DNA of 64,000 nt, taken from positions 1 to 64,000 of the forward strand of contig NZ_SPQR01000015.1 of NCBI RefSeq assembly GCF_004766055.1, read 5' to 3'. Numbering within the stretch: the first letter of the stretch is position 1; each line of letters opens with the position of its first letter. Made by a program: the position numbers and the translations under genes. Source of the stretch: Desulfosporosinus sp. Sb-LF (lineage in GTDB: Bacteria; Bacillota; Desulfitobacteriia; Desulfitobacteriales; Desulfitobacteriaceae). The notes beneath the pieces are model-generated. The model had not been told where the DNA came from and ran no database searches. It saw only the letters and a program-made list of their open reading frames with translations. Positions 7,272-15,886 of the stretch are shown in pieces.

Positions 7272-9707
7272 CTAGGAATCCACTACTCTCCTATAGGAAC
7301 GTTGCCGTCCATAAATTTCGAAGCGAATCGCCACCTCATTTCGCTCCCAACCCTCGGCCTTATCTAGAATGCCCCGAATTTCACGTGACTGAGTGTTGGA
7401 TAGCTGTTTAGGATCTCCGCCAAAGCACTCACACCAAACCTCCATGGCACAGACCCTGCTGCGCTTACGCGTACCCTTATCCCCATTAAAATCACTCGCC
7501 AAAAACATCCGCCTGCCACTGAGGTCCAAGCTCTCCCAATTCTTCGGCAGCAGGGTTCCCAGATACTCATACACGATACCCGCTTTGTCGCTTTCCTCGG
7601 TATGCTCCGCCTGGACGGTCTTAGCTAACTCCGCCAGCGTGTCCTTGAGGTATAGTTCCTCTCCAGATTTATACGCCTGCACAGCTTCAGCCCAGATCTG
7701 ATCCACGTTCAAATCCTGCCATAGACTTTGTTGGCCCCGGCCCACGTTCACGGGCCAAAACCGTCGGTTCCCGGTTCGATCGCGCAAACACTCCTTGTCG
7801 TTCGTAGTACCAACGAAAACACACTGGCGAGGAAAGGCCACTGTCCGCCGCCCGTAGGCCTCCCGGAAAATGTCCTCTTGCTTAGAGATAAAGTGCTTTA
7901 ACGCCTCAATGTCCGCCTTCTTAGCCGCTGAAAGCTCGGCCATTTCCACGATCCATGCTCCCTGCAGTTGCTCAAAGGCCTCCTTCCCCACGACGGTCGT
8001 TAAACTATCTGAGTACCATTTACTGCCGAGTCTGTTCAAGAGATAGCTCTTGCCTAGTCCCTGATCTCCCACTAAGAGGAGCATATAGTCAAATTTACAG
8101 CCCGGGTCATAGACTCTTGCCACTGCTGCCGCAAGAGTTTTCCTGATCACCGCTCTGGTATAGGGGGTATCCTCTGCGCCAAAATAGTCGATAAGCAACC
8201 GATCCAGGCGCTCAACACCGTCCCACTGGAGATTTCTTAAATAGTCTTTAACTGGATGATAACGGTTCTGCTCCATCACCACAGCTAAAGCGTCCATTGT
8301 TTTGCCGACATGGCTTAGGCCATAGATATGCTCTAAATAATGTCGGATCGAGGCGTCATCTGTATCCGTCCAGCACACGCCTCGATCTAGACCACGCCAC
8401 GCTAAATCCCTTAAGAGTTCATTGTGATGGGCAAACTCGTTATACCCCACAGCCTTCCGGAGCAGGGGGTCGTTTTCCAAAATCAGCCGAATGTTATCAA
8501 TCGTGGCGGCCAGGGTGCCGTCTTTTCTATAGGTGAGTCCTTCAGCCCAACGACGATCAGACGATGATGAAGCAGTCGCTGCAGAGCTGGTCCAGGAGGT
8601 GGGCGACGTCGGAGAATCTATGGCCGCCGTTGCTTCCGATGCTCCCGGTGCTCCCAATGGAAATTTCCGCGCCGATGCTGCCAAGCGTTCTTCAGCAAGT
8701 TGGCGTTTGACTCGGACATCCTGTACGACTAATTCTTGCATGGCCAGATAGGATGGACGTTGACTCATTGCTTTACGTTCCTCGACATCTTGGTCGAGCT
8801 CACCAAACTTTTGCAGGCGCACGATATCAAAGGCGTTAAACAACCTGCCACAGGCTGGATCCGTGGCATGATGGGAATAGGCATAGAGATCGTCATAAAT
8901 TACCACTCCTGCTGTACTGTCCGCCGGGCTATAGCTGTAGCGATTGGACAGTGAACAAGGGGTGTAAACATCCGCTAGAAACGTCTCGATCGCATCACGG
9001 ATGTTGTAGGCTCTGCAAAAACTGCCGACGAGACCTTCTTTACGGGTGGGATCGACTTGCTTATCCCGAGTTGTTTGAATGATCCTCTGCTGCCTTGAGG
9101 AAATCGGCCATTCCGAGGTGTCCTGCCAAGATTGGTAGCTGGCCAGGACCTCATCCGGATTCAGCAAGGGTCCTGCTTGGCTTTGGAAGATATACTCACC
9201 ATCCGACGAGGTACTCGGCCAGTACATCAGCCGAGAGGCTTCATAGGTGGTGTCATCAAACTGCTCAATTCCAATATCCTCAGCCACTTTGCGAGCGATC
9301 GCTTGATATTCGTCCTCGGACACGCCTCTGACTAACGGAATGATGAGTCTAAGTCTGGGTGCCTCAGGTAGGTGTTTATGCGTGGAATAGAGACAACAGG
9401 TGTAATCGCAAAATAGGGTGATAAAATCCCAAGCATCCACCTGCGCGTAGTCCATATCTAGCGTGAGCATACTGCGATACTCCACTGACCCGCGTCGGCG
9501 TTTGCCCTTCCTTAACTTTCCTCCAACAAATCCCCCAACATCCTTAATCTCGTCTTGCTTTCCTTTCATGAACGTTCTATACTCAGCCACCGTTTCGCTC
9601 GTCCGGTGGGTTGTTTTCACCTTATCCATAAACTTGGTCCAACTCAGCTCAATATTCTTCCACTGTTTCTCTTTTCTGCTCTTACCCATCGCAATCGTGA
9701 ACTTCAT
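7272..9707 (-). CDS. VapE-type phage/plasmid primase-helicase
   Basis: An 811-aa replication protein of the virulence-associated E type. The N-terminal third has a primase-like domain with a metal-binding LDMDYAQ (about residue 80) and HKHLPEAPRLRLIIPL. The C-terminal half is a P4-type superfamily 3 helicase: Walker A VGDQGLGKSYL (about 550), Walker B IVEMAEL (about 590), and sensor VFVGTTNDKECLRDRTGNRR. The start is ATG 9707, with AAGGA upstream; it begins one base after the stop of the DUF2922 gene, so the two are translationally coupled. It primes and unwinds DNA of a phage, satellite or plasmid. The frame is full length, so the enzyme may be active although the lysis gene is broken. The GGAACA array follows it. 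Confidence 0.9.
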   Translation of the reverse strand: MKFTIAMGKSRKEKQWKNIELSWTKFMDKVKTTHRTSETVAEYRTFMKGKQDEIKDVGGFVGGKLRKGKRRRGSVEYRSMLTLDMDYAQVDAWDFITLFCDYTCCLYSTHKHLPEAPRLRLIIPLVRGVSEDEYQAIARKVAEDIGIEQFDDTTYEASRLMYWPSTSSDGEYIFQSQAGPLLNPDEVLASYQSWQDTSEWPISSRQQRIIQTTRDKQVDPTRKEGLVGSFCRAYNIRDAIETFLADVYTPCSLSNRYSYSPADSTAGVVIYDDLYAYSHHATDPACGRLFNAFDIVRLQKFGELDQDVEERKAMSQRPSYLAMQELVVQDVRVKRQLAEERLAASARKFPLGAPGASEATAAIDSPTSPTSWTSSAATASSSSDRRWAEGLTYRKDGTLAATIDNIRLILENDPLLRKAVGYNEFAHHNELLRDLAWRGLDRGVCWTDTDDASIRHYLEHIYGLSHVGKTMDALAVVMEQNRYHPVKDYLRNLQWDGVERLDRLLIDYFGAEDTPYTRAVIRKTLAAAVARVYDPGCKFDYMLLLVGDQGLGKSYLLNRLGSKWYSDSLTTVVGKEAFEQLQGAWIVEMAELSAAKKADIEALKHFISKQEDIFREAYGRRTVAFPRQCVFVGTTNDKECLRDRTGNRRFWPVNVGRGQQSLWQDLNVDQIWAEAVQAYKSGEELYLKDTLAELAKTVQAEHTEESDKAGIVYEYLGTLLPKNWESLDLSGRRMFLASDFNGDKGTRKRSRVCAMEVWCECFGGDPKQLSNTQSREIRGILDKAEGWERNEVAIRFEIYGRQRSYRRVVDS

Positions 9708-9708
9708 C

Positions 9709-9924
9709 TCATCCGTCCTTTCTGTAAAACCCTGCCTCAAATCCTTCCGCGATGAGTGCACCACCGGATGTCAAGAAGATATTCTTGGCGATCATCTGAT
9801 CCATCACGGCTTCGATCTGAACCGTTGTCAGATCCACTTTAGGTTCTGGCAGTGTGAAGCTTACTGCATTTCCAAGGGCATTGTTAAACGTCATGCGTAA
9901 GACTTTTTTACTAATAGTAGGCAT
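9709..9924 (-). CDS. DUF2922 family small protein
   Basis: A 71-aa protein with the DUF2922 pattern (KKVLRMTFNNALGNAVSFTL, then MIAKNIFLTSGGAL). The start is ATG 9924 (MPTISKKV) with AAAGGAGG at a good distance; a longer frame from 9957 would swallow that ribosome site. DUF2922 genes are typically paired with DUF1659 genes in Firmicutes phages, plasmids and chromosomes; the biochemical role is not known to me. Here it is the middle gene of a DUF1659-DUF2922-VapE operon, one base before the primase-helicase. Confidence 0.85.
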   Translation of the reverse strand: MPTISKKVLRMTFNNALGNAVSFTLPEPKVDLTTVQIEAVMDQMIAKNIFLTSGGALIAEGFEAGFYRKDG

Positions 9925-10090
9925 GGTTTTTCCTCCTTTCCCTACGGCCCTCCACAAATGGAGACGTTCATCCGTTCGATGTTCGATTACCTCTCCTTGC
10001 TTCTTGACCCTTTAGTTTTTTGTTTTCGAGTGAAGGTCGACTAGCCTTCAGAAAGGTTTGACTAACCCACAACTTTTCTCTTTCTCTTGA

Positions 10091-10312
10091 TTACTCTGCG
10101 AGGTCAAAACGGTTGTCGCGACGTACTCCGATGAGTGGATAATCTTGAAGTCTATATAGGGCATTGGCCACATCATACAAATCTTGGTCGAGGGCGTCAG
10201 ACTTTACATTTGCAAAGCTGCGCTGACTAAGCTTTGGAGAGCCTTCCGGAGTTAAACCCGTTTGGAAGGTTACCACCATCACGGTGTCTTTGGCACTAGA
10301 AATGACAGCCAT
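10091..10312 (-). CDS. DUF1659 family small protein
   Basis: A 73-aa protein with DUF1659 features (MAVISSAKDTVMVVTF, then SQRSFANVKSDALDQDLYDV). The start is ATG 10312 with GGAGGTG 9 nt upstream; an ATG-like extension at 10321 would overlap this site. It is the first gene of the operon with DUF2922 and the primase-helicase. Its function is unknown. A leader of about 160 nt precedes it, with a LexA-type box at the promoter, two hairpins including a terminator, and a second LexA-type box. Confidence 0.82.
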   Translation of the reverse strand: MAVISSAKDTVMVVTFQTGLTPEGSPKLSQRSFANVKSDALDQDLYDVANALYRLQDYPLIGVRRDNRFDLAE

Positions 10313-10347
10313 CTCGTTCACCTCCTTTCCCTATGTTCGATACTTAT

Positions 10348-10359
10348 GAACCAACGTTC
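10348..10359. promoter_or_regulatory. Second LexA-type box (GAACCAACGTTC)
   Basis: A perfect GAAC-N4-GTTC, the core of the Gram-positive LexA/DinR site. It lies between the leader terminator and the DUF1659 start. A weak promoter TTGTTC-N16-TAAGTA on the minus strand overlaps it. Confidence 0.5.
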
Positions 10360-10362
10360 GCA

Positions 10363-10395
10363 GAACAAAAAGCAGCCGGCTCCTGCCGACTGCTT
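10363..10395 (-). terminator. Terminator hairpin inside the leader of the DUF1659-VapE operon
   Basis: On the minus strand AGCAGTCGGC pairs with GCCGGCTGCT, followed by TTTTTGTT, before the first gene. Its place between promoter and operon suggests attenuation. An upstream hairpin (GGATCTCT 10415-10422 with AGAGATCC 10431-10438) could be part of the switch. Confidence 0.75.
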
Positions 10396-10459
10396 TGGTA
10401 GAGAAGGAATTCATGGATCTCTGGGCAGGTAGAGATCCCACGGACCACCCCCTGCACGA

Positions 10460-10508
10460 GAACGCTTGTTCTGTATTTAGTATACTTGACCCGTAATAAA
10501 TCTGTCAA
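10460..10508 (-). promoter_or_regulatory. Promoter with LexA-type SOS box at the start site
   Basis: Minus strand: -35 TTGACA (10503-10508), an 18-bp spacer and -10 TATACT (10479-10484). Immediately downstream lies GAAC-N4-GTTC (10460-10471), matching the Gram-positive LexA/DinR core. LexA bound here would block initiation, so DNA damage should induce the operon. Confidence 0.75.
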
Positions 10509-10655
10509 TGGATCCGGGAAAGATCAGTCATGAAATCACACCAGTGAAAAAATGACTCGCACCAGAAGATTTCAATTCCACAAAAGCATTACAGCGACTC
10601 GAATTATATGCTACACTTAAAAAATCCTATTTAGATCAAATGAGAGGTGCTATCA

Positions 10656-11936
10656 ATGATACGACCAGATGCAGAACAATTACTAAAAGAATTTTCAGCA
10701 ACGGCATATCCACGTCAAGTGACAGAAATCATTCCCGGCGTCATATATCATGTTATGGGCTATGGCCACAGCAATGCGAGCTTTATCATTGGGGAAACTT
10801 CGGTCATACTGATCGATACCCTTGATACCGACTATCGCGGCGAAGCCCTCAAGGCCATTATCGCCAGGCATACCGACAAGCCAGTCAAGACCATCATCTA
10901 CACCCATGGCCACCCAGATCACCGTGGTGGCGCTGGTGTTTTTATGGACAGTGAGCCGGAAATCATTGCCTTTGCTCCTTGCAAGCCAGTCCTCGGGCGA
11001 ATGAATGCCCTGGAGGACGTGCTCAATCAGCGTGGCGTCAGACAATTTGGCTACGAGCTCAGCAACGAAGAAGCCATTTCCCAAGGCATCGGCATTCGTG
11101 AAGGCATAGTTCAAGGCGAGGGTCAAAGGACTTTTGTGCCACCAACCACTGTTTATAGTGAGGCAAAAATCGCACGCGATATTGATGGCATCACTCTAGA
11201 GATTGCTGCTGCTCCAGGCGAAGCTGAAGATCAGCTACTCATCTGGCTGCCAGCGCAAAAGGCACTTTGCTGTGGTGATAATTACTATGGTTGCTGGCCC
11301 AATCTATATGCCATCCGAGGCGGTCAGTATCGAGATATCAGCACCTGGGTAGACACCTTGGACAAACTGATTGCTTATCAGGCTAATTATCTCCTCCCAG
11401 GTCATACCCACCCCATCATCGGTGAAACCGCTGTTGCAGAAACCTTAACCAATTTTCGTGATGCTATTGATTATGTTTTCACAGAAACCCTTAAAGGCTT
11501 GAATCAGGGCCTGACCATGGATGAGGTGACAGAAGCCGTCAAGCTGCCTGAAAAGTGGGCCAGCCTTCCCTATCTGGGCGAATTTTATGGCACTGTTGCC
11601 TGGTCTGTTCGTGGCATATATGCCGGCTATGTAGGTTGGTTTGATGGTAATCCAACCAACCTCAATCCACTGCCAATTCGAAACCGTGCTGAAAAAACCA
11701 TCGCTCTTATGGGTGGCACAGAGTCTGTCCTTTCTGCCATCAGCCAAGCCCTAGACAACAAAGACGCTCAATGGGCTATTGAGCTTGCAGATATCCTTAT
11801 CGCCGCAGATAGTACCAATAAAGAGGCAAAACAATACAAAGCGCAAGGCCTCATAAGCCTCGGCCACCTGGAAACAAGTGCTAACGGCCGTCACTACTAC
11901 CTCGCCTACGCCAAGGAACTGCTCACTGATTTGTAA
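10656..11936 (+). CDS. Alkylsulfatase-like metallo-beta-lactamase hydrolase
   Basis: A 426-aa protein of the linear alkylsulfatase type (BDS1/SdsA1-like). The MBL domain has THGHPDH (about residue 88), a later Asp in CCGDNYY and His in LPGHTHP; the C-terminal part carries the dimerization-domain signature YVGWFDGNPTNLNPLP. It ends soon after, lacking the SCP2-like domain that gives classical alkylsulfatases about 650 residues. The start is ATG 10656 with GAGAGGTG upstream; a GTG at 10647 is less likely. It may release sulfate from alkyl sulfates or act on a related ester. No sulfonate or sulfate genes are adjacent, so the substrate is open. Confidence 0.85.
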   Translation: MIRPDAEQLLKEFSATAYPRQVTEIIPGVIYHVMGYGHSNASFIIGETSVILIDTLDTDYRGEALKAIIARHTDKPVKTIIYTHGHPDHRGGAGVFMDSEPEIIAFAPCKPVLGRMNALEDVLNQRGVRQFGYELSNEEAISQGIGIREGIVQGEGQRTFVPPTTVYSEAKIARDIDGITLEIAAAPGEAEDQLLIWLPAQKALCCGDNYYGCWPNLYAIRGGQYRDISTWVDTLDKLIAYQANYLLPGHTHPIIGETAVAETLTNFRDAIDYVFTETLKGLNQGLTMDEVTEAVKLPEKWASLPYLGEFYGTVAWSVRGIYAGYVGWFDGNPTNLNPLPIRNRAEKTIALMGGTESVLSAISQALDNKDAQWAIELADILIAADSTNKEAKQYKAQGLISLGHLETSANGRHYYLAYAKELLTDL

Positions 11937-12101
11937 CACTATTGAGTTGTTAGACAATATATTGCGAGTAAAGAACTTCTATATGGGACTTGATGGACGA
12001 ATATTATGCTAAAACCTTAAACCCTTACCCCTAGAACCTGCGACCTCCAAAGTTGATTTTTACAACTTTTGCGAGCCCTTCAAAACTACTCATGATCGTT
12101 G

Positions 12102-12147
12102 AAAAGAAACAGCATGTCATTTTTCCGAATGACATGCTGTTTCTTTC
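12102..12147. terminator. Bidirectional terminator hairpin
   Basis: A 17-bp perfect stem: AAGAAACAGCATGTCAT (12104-12120) faces ATGACATGCTGTTTCTT (12129-12145), with an A/T-rich edge on both sides. It separates the convergent alkylsulfatase-like and EamA genes. The rest of 11937-12307 holds nothing recognisable. Confidence 0.75.
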
Positions 12148-12307
12148 ATCTAGTAAACGAAGATAAGTAATGTAGTTGTTGACGTTTCCTCGAGTGAATA
12201 GCCCTATGGCTCCACAATTTCCAAACCGTCCGTTGTGATAATAAAGAATAAAGTACACTTCCCGGGAACTTGTTGAGAATTATATCGCAAACGCTTGGGT
12301 AATAAAC

Positions 12308-13207
12308 CTAGGCAATCATCTTGATTGAAGGTTTCGACAACTGGACTAATAAAACCCCGCCTAAAATAACGATCGCAGAAATGAACACTTTCGGCGAGAC
12401 TGGCTCGCCTAGAATCACGGCGCCTAAGATCACTCCGACAACAGGATTCACGTAAGCATAGGTACCGGCTTTTGATGCCGACCATTTTTGTAAGATATAG
12501 ATATAGGAACTGTAACCAAGGATCGATCCAAAAAGGATTAAATAAACCAGTGCACCAAGACCTTTACTGGTCAGATGAATATGACCAGCCTCCCCCATCA
12601 AGACCCCAACTAGTGTCAATCCAATTCCTCCAGCAAACATTTGTACACCAATATTGGCCACCATTGTTCCGGATGGCTTAAATGTCTTCGAATAGACGGA
12701 GCCCAGTGACCACGAAAACGCCGCCAGCAATAGTAATAGTCCGCCTGAAACATCCATTGCTTTAGTTTCAGAACCCGTCAATAACAAAAGAGCAACCCCG
12801 AAGAACCCCAAAAGTAAACCAAGCCACCCCTTCAAGCCAATCCTTGGACCATTAGGCAGGAATCGTTCTAGAATCGCATTGAACAGTGGGACAATCGCAA
12901 AAAGAAGTGCCGTGACACCAGAAAAAACCCATTGTTCCGCCCAAACTACAAGCCCGTTGCCACCCAACAGTAAAAACAAACCAACGATTGCCTGTCTCCG
13001 TACATCTGTGAAATTTCCGGGGAACTTGTACCCTTTATAATAAGCGTATGACAACACCAAAGACCCTGCAATCAGGAACCTTATCCCGGCAAATAATATT
13101 GGCGGGAAGTCACTTACTCCAATTCGAATCGCCAGATATGTTGACCCCCATAGGATACAAACCGCTATGTATGCCAGAATTACCTTCGTCTCTTCTCTTT
13201 TTGCCAT
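12308..13207 (-). CDS. EamA-domain (DMT superfamily) exporter
   Basis: A 299-aa ten-helix transporter with two EamA repeats. The first starts YIAVCILWGSTYLAIRIGV; the second covers residues about 160-290 and ends in NPVVGVILGAVILGEPVSP, the usual EamA C-terminal motif. It resembles YedA/RhaT-like metabolite exporters. The start is ATG 13207 behind GGGAGAGAG. Single gene; nothing nearby identifies the substrate. Confidence 0.88.
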   Translation of the reverse strand: MAKREETKVILAYIAVCILWGSTYLAIRIGVSDFPPILFAGIRFLIAGSLVLSYAYYKGYKFPGNFTDVRRQAIVGLFLLLGGNGLVVWAEQWVFSGVTALLFAIVPLFNAILERFLPNGPRIGLKGWLGLLLGFFGVALLLLTGSETKAMDVSGGLLLLLAAFSWSLGSVYSKTFKPSGTMVANIGVQMFAGGIGLTLVGVLMGEAGHIHLTSKGLGALVYLILFGSILGYSSYIYILQKWSASKAGTYAYVNPVVGVILGAVILGEPVSPKVFISAIVILGGVLLVQLSKPSIKMIA

Positions 13208-13320
13208 AACACATCTCTCTCCCTAATTTTACAACGCACACTTGGCCTTCTGATTACGAGCAGAAGCGATGACGTTGCTTGTCTCCCTCTTTCGATTAAC
13301 TTCGTCATAATTATAGCATA

Positions 13321-13346
13321 AACGAGCACTCTGAAGAGTGCTCGTT
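13321..13346. promoter_or_regulatory. 12-bp perfect inverted repeat
   Basis: AACGAGCACTCT and AGAGTGCTCGTT are separated by 2 bp, between the divergent EamA and flavodoxin-fold genes. With so short a centre and no T-run it looks more like an operator than a terminator. Confidence 0.45.
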
Positions 13347-13498
13347 TGTCAAGATGAAATGGCGAGTTCCATCTGCCTGGCGGATAAAAGACCTTTTGCC
13401 ACCTATATGTACGTATTTGTATATTTGTTCCTTACTAGTATAATGTTATTGTCCTTTAAATTAAATTTAAAAATAATTATTAGGAGAATGATATTTCT

Positions 13499-14143
13499 AT
13501 GAAAGTAATTGCTATCAATGGGAGCCCGAGAAAAAATTGGAATACCGATACCCTATTGCAAGAAGCGCTTGATGGAGCTAAATCTGTGGGAGCGCAAACG
13601 GAAGTTATACATTTATATGACTTGAATTTCAAAGGTTGTATCAGCTGCTTTGCCTGCAAGAGGAAGAATTCTAAGCATGCTGGACACTGTGCTATGAAGG
13701 ATGACCTGACAAGTGTCCTTGATAAAATTTTGGAATCTGATGTTCTCCTGCTGGGTTCGCCCATCTATTTTGGCAATATTACCGGTTTAATGCGTTCCTT
13801 TTTAGAACGTTTGCTATTCTCAAATCTTTCCTATAATGAAGGTCATCCCTCCATTTTCCAAGGTAAGCTATCCTCAGGTTTCATCTACACGATGAACGTT
13901 CCTGAGGAGTTTATCCAAAAAGTCAACTACGAAGCCTTATTTGAGCAAAACAAAAATTTGCTGCAAAGACTAAAGGGAACCTCTGAATTTATGATTTCCA
14001 CTGATACCTACCAGTTTGAAGATTACTCTAAGTATGAAGCATCTATGTTCGACGAAAAACACAAGTCCCAAGTAAAAGCTGAACAATTCCCAATCGATCG
14101 TCAGAAAGCCTTTGATATGGGTGTAAGACTGGCAAGCCTCTAA
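13499..14143 (+). CDS. Flavodoxin-fold NAD(P)H-dependent oxidoreductase
   Basis: A 214-aa member of the NADPH-dependent FMN reductase / iron-sulfur flavoprotein group. The N-terminus AINGSPRKNWNTDTLL is the FMN phosphate loop; CISCFACKRKN and a later Cys in GHCAMKDD resemble the compact Cys cluster of iron-sulfur flavoproteins, and GSPIYFGNITG is the second flavin loop. The start is ATG 13499 with AGGAGA 11 nt upstream. It probably shuttles electrons in the cytoplasm. A related enzyme with similar motifs is at 25825. Confidence 0.85.
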   Translation: MKVIAINGSPRKNWNTDTLLQEALDGAKSVGAQTEVIHLYDLNFKGCISCFACKRKNSKHAGHCAMKDDLTSVLDKILESDVLLLGSPIYFGNITGLMRSFLERLLFSNLSYNEGHPSIFQGKLSSGFIYTMNVPEEFIQKVNYEALFEQNKNLLQRLKGTSEFMISTDTYQFEDYSKYEASMFDEKHKSQVKAEQFPIDRQKAFDMGVRLASL

Positions 14144-14267
14144 AGTAAGCAGTATCCTTTGTCAATGAATCTATCCCCTTCACTAGGGTTCCATTATCCT
14201 CACAGGCATAGTATCCTCATTATCATGTCTTTCTTTCGCCCACCCATTTATTTAAATCCTCAGGTCA

Positions 14268-14849
14268 TCATTGTTTCCTGAGCCAACCAACAGGCTTCGA
14301 ACTTGTGCCGATAAAGTAATGATGGTTTTTTACAATAAGCGCAAATACTTGTCGAGAATTCTTTCTATTCTGTTGGATTACTTCAACTGTGTCTGGTGTT
14401 ACTTTGGTCACGATTGCCACGTGTCCATACGGTGGATTTGTGAATACTAAGATATCATCTGGCTTCGGTTTTTCTGTTCCTTCGTTTTTATACTGTACTA
14501 AGCCTCTTTGCTGATTTAAGCCCCCTTGAGGCACGGATGGGTCAAAAAAATCTTTAGCATCACCAAATCCGTTAGGCATTCTATGCTGTTTTGCGACATA
14601 ATAAAATCGCTTTACATATTCTACGCACTGCCATTTGAGTCCGTAATAGTATCCATCGTAGCTGAAGGTTTCCCTTTTTTCGTTGGTATGATCTAGGTTG
14701 TTATAATAAACAGGAACACTTCTATAGCTATCCATTATTTTTCCTGGAGAAGGTTCTATTAAAGGAGTTCGGAAGAAAAAGTGTAACCCTATACCTAAGC
14801 TCAATAAAAAAATGCTAAGCAATAAGAATTTATAAACTTTTTCGTTCAT
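14268..14849 (-). CDS. Membrane-anchored CHAP-domain amidase/peptidase
   Basis: A 193-aa protein with one N-terminal membrane helix (about residues 7-25) and then a CHAP domain on the outside. The catalytic Cys lies in LKWQCVEYVKRFYY, the His in YGHVAIVTKV, and a polar third residue in VIQQNRKNS. CHAP enzymes cut cell-wall peptide bonds or glutathionylspermidine-like amides. The start is ATG 14849 after AGGTGATC. A peptidoglycan role is the simplest reading; the Cys-Val-Glu-Tyr context also fits the amidase half of glutathionylspermidine synthetase. Confidence 0.82.
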   Translation of the reverse strand: MNEKVYKFLLLSIFLLSLGIGLHFFFRTPLIEPSPGKIMDSYRSVPVYYNNLDHTNEKRETFSYDGYYYGLKWQCVEYVKRFYYVAKQHRMPNGFGDAKDFFDPSVPQGGLNQQRGLVQYKNEGTEKPKPDDILVFTNPPYGHVAIVTKVTPDTVEVIQQNRKNSRQVFALIVKNHHYFIGTSSKPVGWLRKQ

Positions 14850-14983
14850 GACAAGATCACCTACCTAGAATATAAGGTCTAAATAATACTACTCACTTAT
14901 GAAGTTTGGCATTCCTGTCCCGACAGTAAATGGCCCCAATTATTCCTAGTTTGTCAGCAAATTGGACTATGCGAGAAAATAAA

Positions 14984-15018
14984 AGAAGCGAATACCCTCT
15001 ACATGAGAATTCGCTTCT
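14984..15018 (-). terminator. Terminator of the 27-codon gene
   Basis: AGAAGCGAAT and ATTCGCTTCT form a 10-bp stem followed on the minus strand by TTTATTTTC, about 30 nt after the stop codon of the small frame at 15049. Confidence 0.7.
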
Positions 15019-15048
15019 AGCGCACTGATGATGGTTTAGTTTTCGCGC

Positions 15049-15132
15049 TTAATCATCGGCTGCGGAGTATAAAGGTTCTAGCCCTACTTCAACCAGAATC
15101 GCGTCAATAATATATTTTTCTTGTGCAGTCAT
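15049..15132 (-). CDS. Small 27-aa protein of unknown function
   Basis: The frame reads MTAQEKYIIDAI then LVEVGLEPLYSAADD. It has AAAGGA 6 nt before the ATG and a good terminator about 30 nt after the stop, which together make it likelier than chance. It is acidic, with no membrane helix. I do not recognise a family. It stands alone between the CHAP protein and the DsrE pair. Confidence 0.5.
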   Translation of the reverse strand: MTAQEKYIIDAILVEVGLEPLYSAADD

Positions 15133-15256
15133 ACTTATCCTTTCTACCTCTTTTTGAGGGTTATATCCACTTCATATTATGATCTACATTATTGTAACCG
15201 AAGATAGGGTTACAGATAAAGCAAAAGGTTTGTCATAATATGGTAATTAATTGTAT

Positions 15257-15295
15257 AAAGGCCGGTCCAGGCGCTCCAAACGCCCGACCGGCCTT
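15257..15295. terminator. Strong hairpin terminator after the DsrE pair
   Basis: AAAGGCCGGTC (15257-15267) pairs with GACCGGCCTTT (15285-15295), with an inner GGCG/CGCC stem. It is downstream of the minus-strand dsrE-like gene and may work in both directions. Confidence 0.75.
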
Positions 15296-15428
15296 TAATC
15301 TTTTCTAAATTCCCTTAACTATGTATCAAATCCAGCATTACCGATACCCTTGTTTGAATGTGCTCCATCTGATATATCCTCTCTACATTCTGGCGATTTG
15401 ACTCTTCCGCCCTGAAATTTAAAGGTTG

Positions 15429-15776
15429 TCAGACAGTTATTACTCTTACGTTTTCGTCTTTCAAAAAATCGGTAAGTACTTTACCCGTATATATTACGGA
15501 GATTCCCATATTCGCCAACACTTCAGAAACTCCGTAACTATCTGCACAGGCTTTGCAGGCTAATAGTTCCACTCCTGCACCTTTCATTGTTTCGATATAT
15601 TCCTGCAACGTCATATCTTCCGCTAGAAGTTTAGCCGAAGGCCCCCAAACGATCAGAGATACTTCATTCCACCATTCCTTAAGTTTTGAATTTAGCGTAT
15701 ACATGAATGCCATACGAATAGCAACTTCCCTGTCTGCGTTAGTCCAAACCACTACCAATTTATTTGGCTGACTCAA
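15429..15776 (-). CDS. DsrE/DsrF-like family protein
   Basis: A 115-aa single-domain DsrE-like fold: VVVWTNADREVAIRMAFMYT at the N-terminus and VELLACKACADSYGV around residue 75, where the Cys of ACKAC could carry persulfide. DsrE-type proteins relay sulfur or bind small ligands. The start is TTG 15776 with GGGGAGGC upstream. It follows a small hypothetical gene on the same strand by about 110 bp. A sulfur-carrier role fits the DsrE/TusA fusion at 35635 but is an inference. Confidence 0.82.
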   Translation of the reverse strand: MSQPNKLVVVWTNADREVAIRMAFMYTLNSKLKEWWNEVSLIVWGPSAKLLAEDMTLQEYIETMKGAGVELLACKACADSYGVSEVLANMGISVIYTGKVLTDFLKDENVRVITV

Positions 15777-15886
15777 ATTACAAGCCTCCCCATTTTTCTT
15801 CTCCTAATATTAACCTGTGCCATTTCTCCTTTTCCGATTATGCATCGTGCTTGACCCGAAGATATGCTCAATGCGAGTGTTTAGTA

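Noticed and set aside
8533-8751. Long plus-strand frames within the VapE gene
   Set aside because: They are antisense shadows of the high-G+C primase-helicase coding strand.
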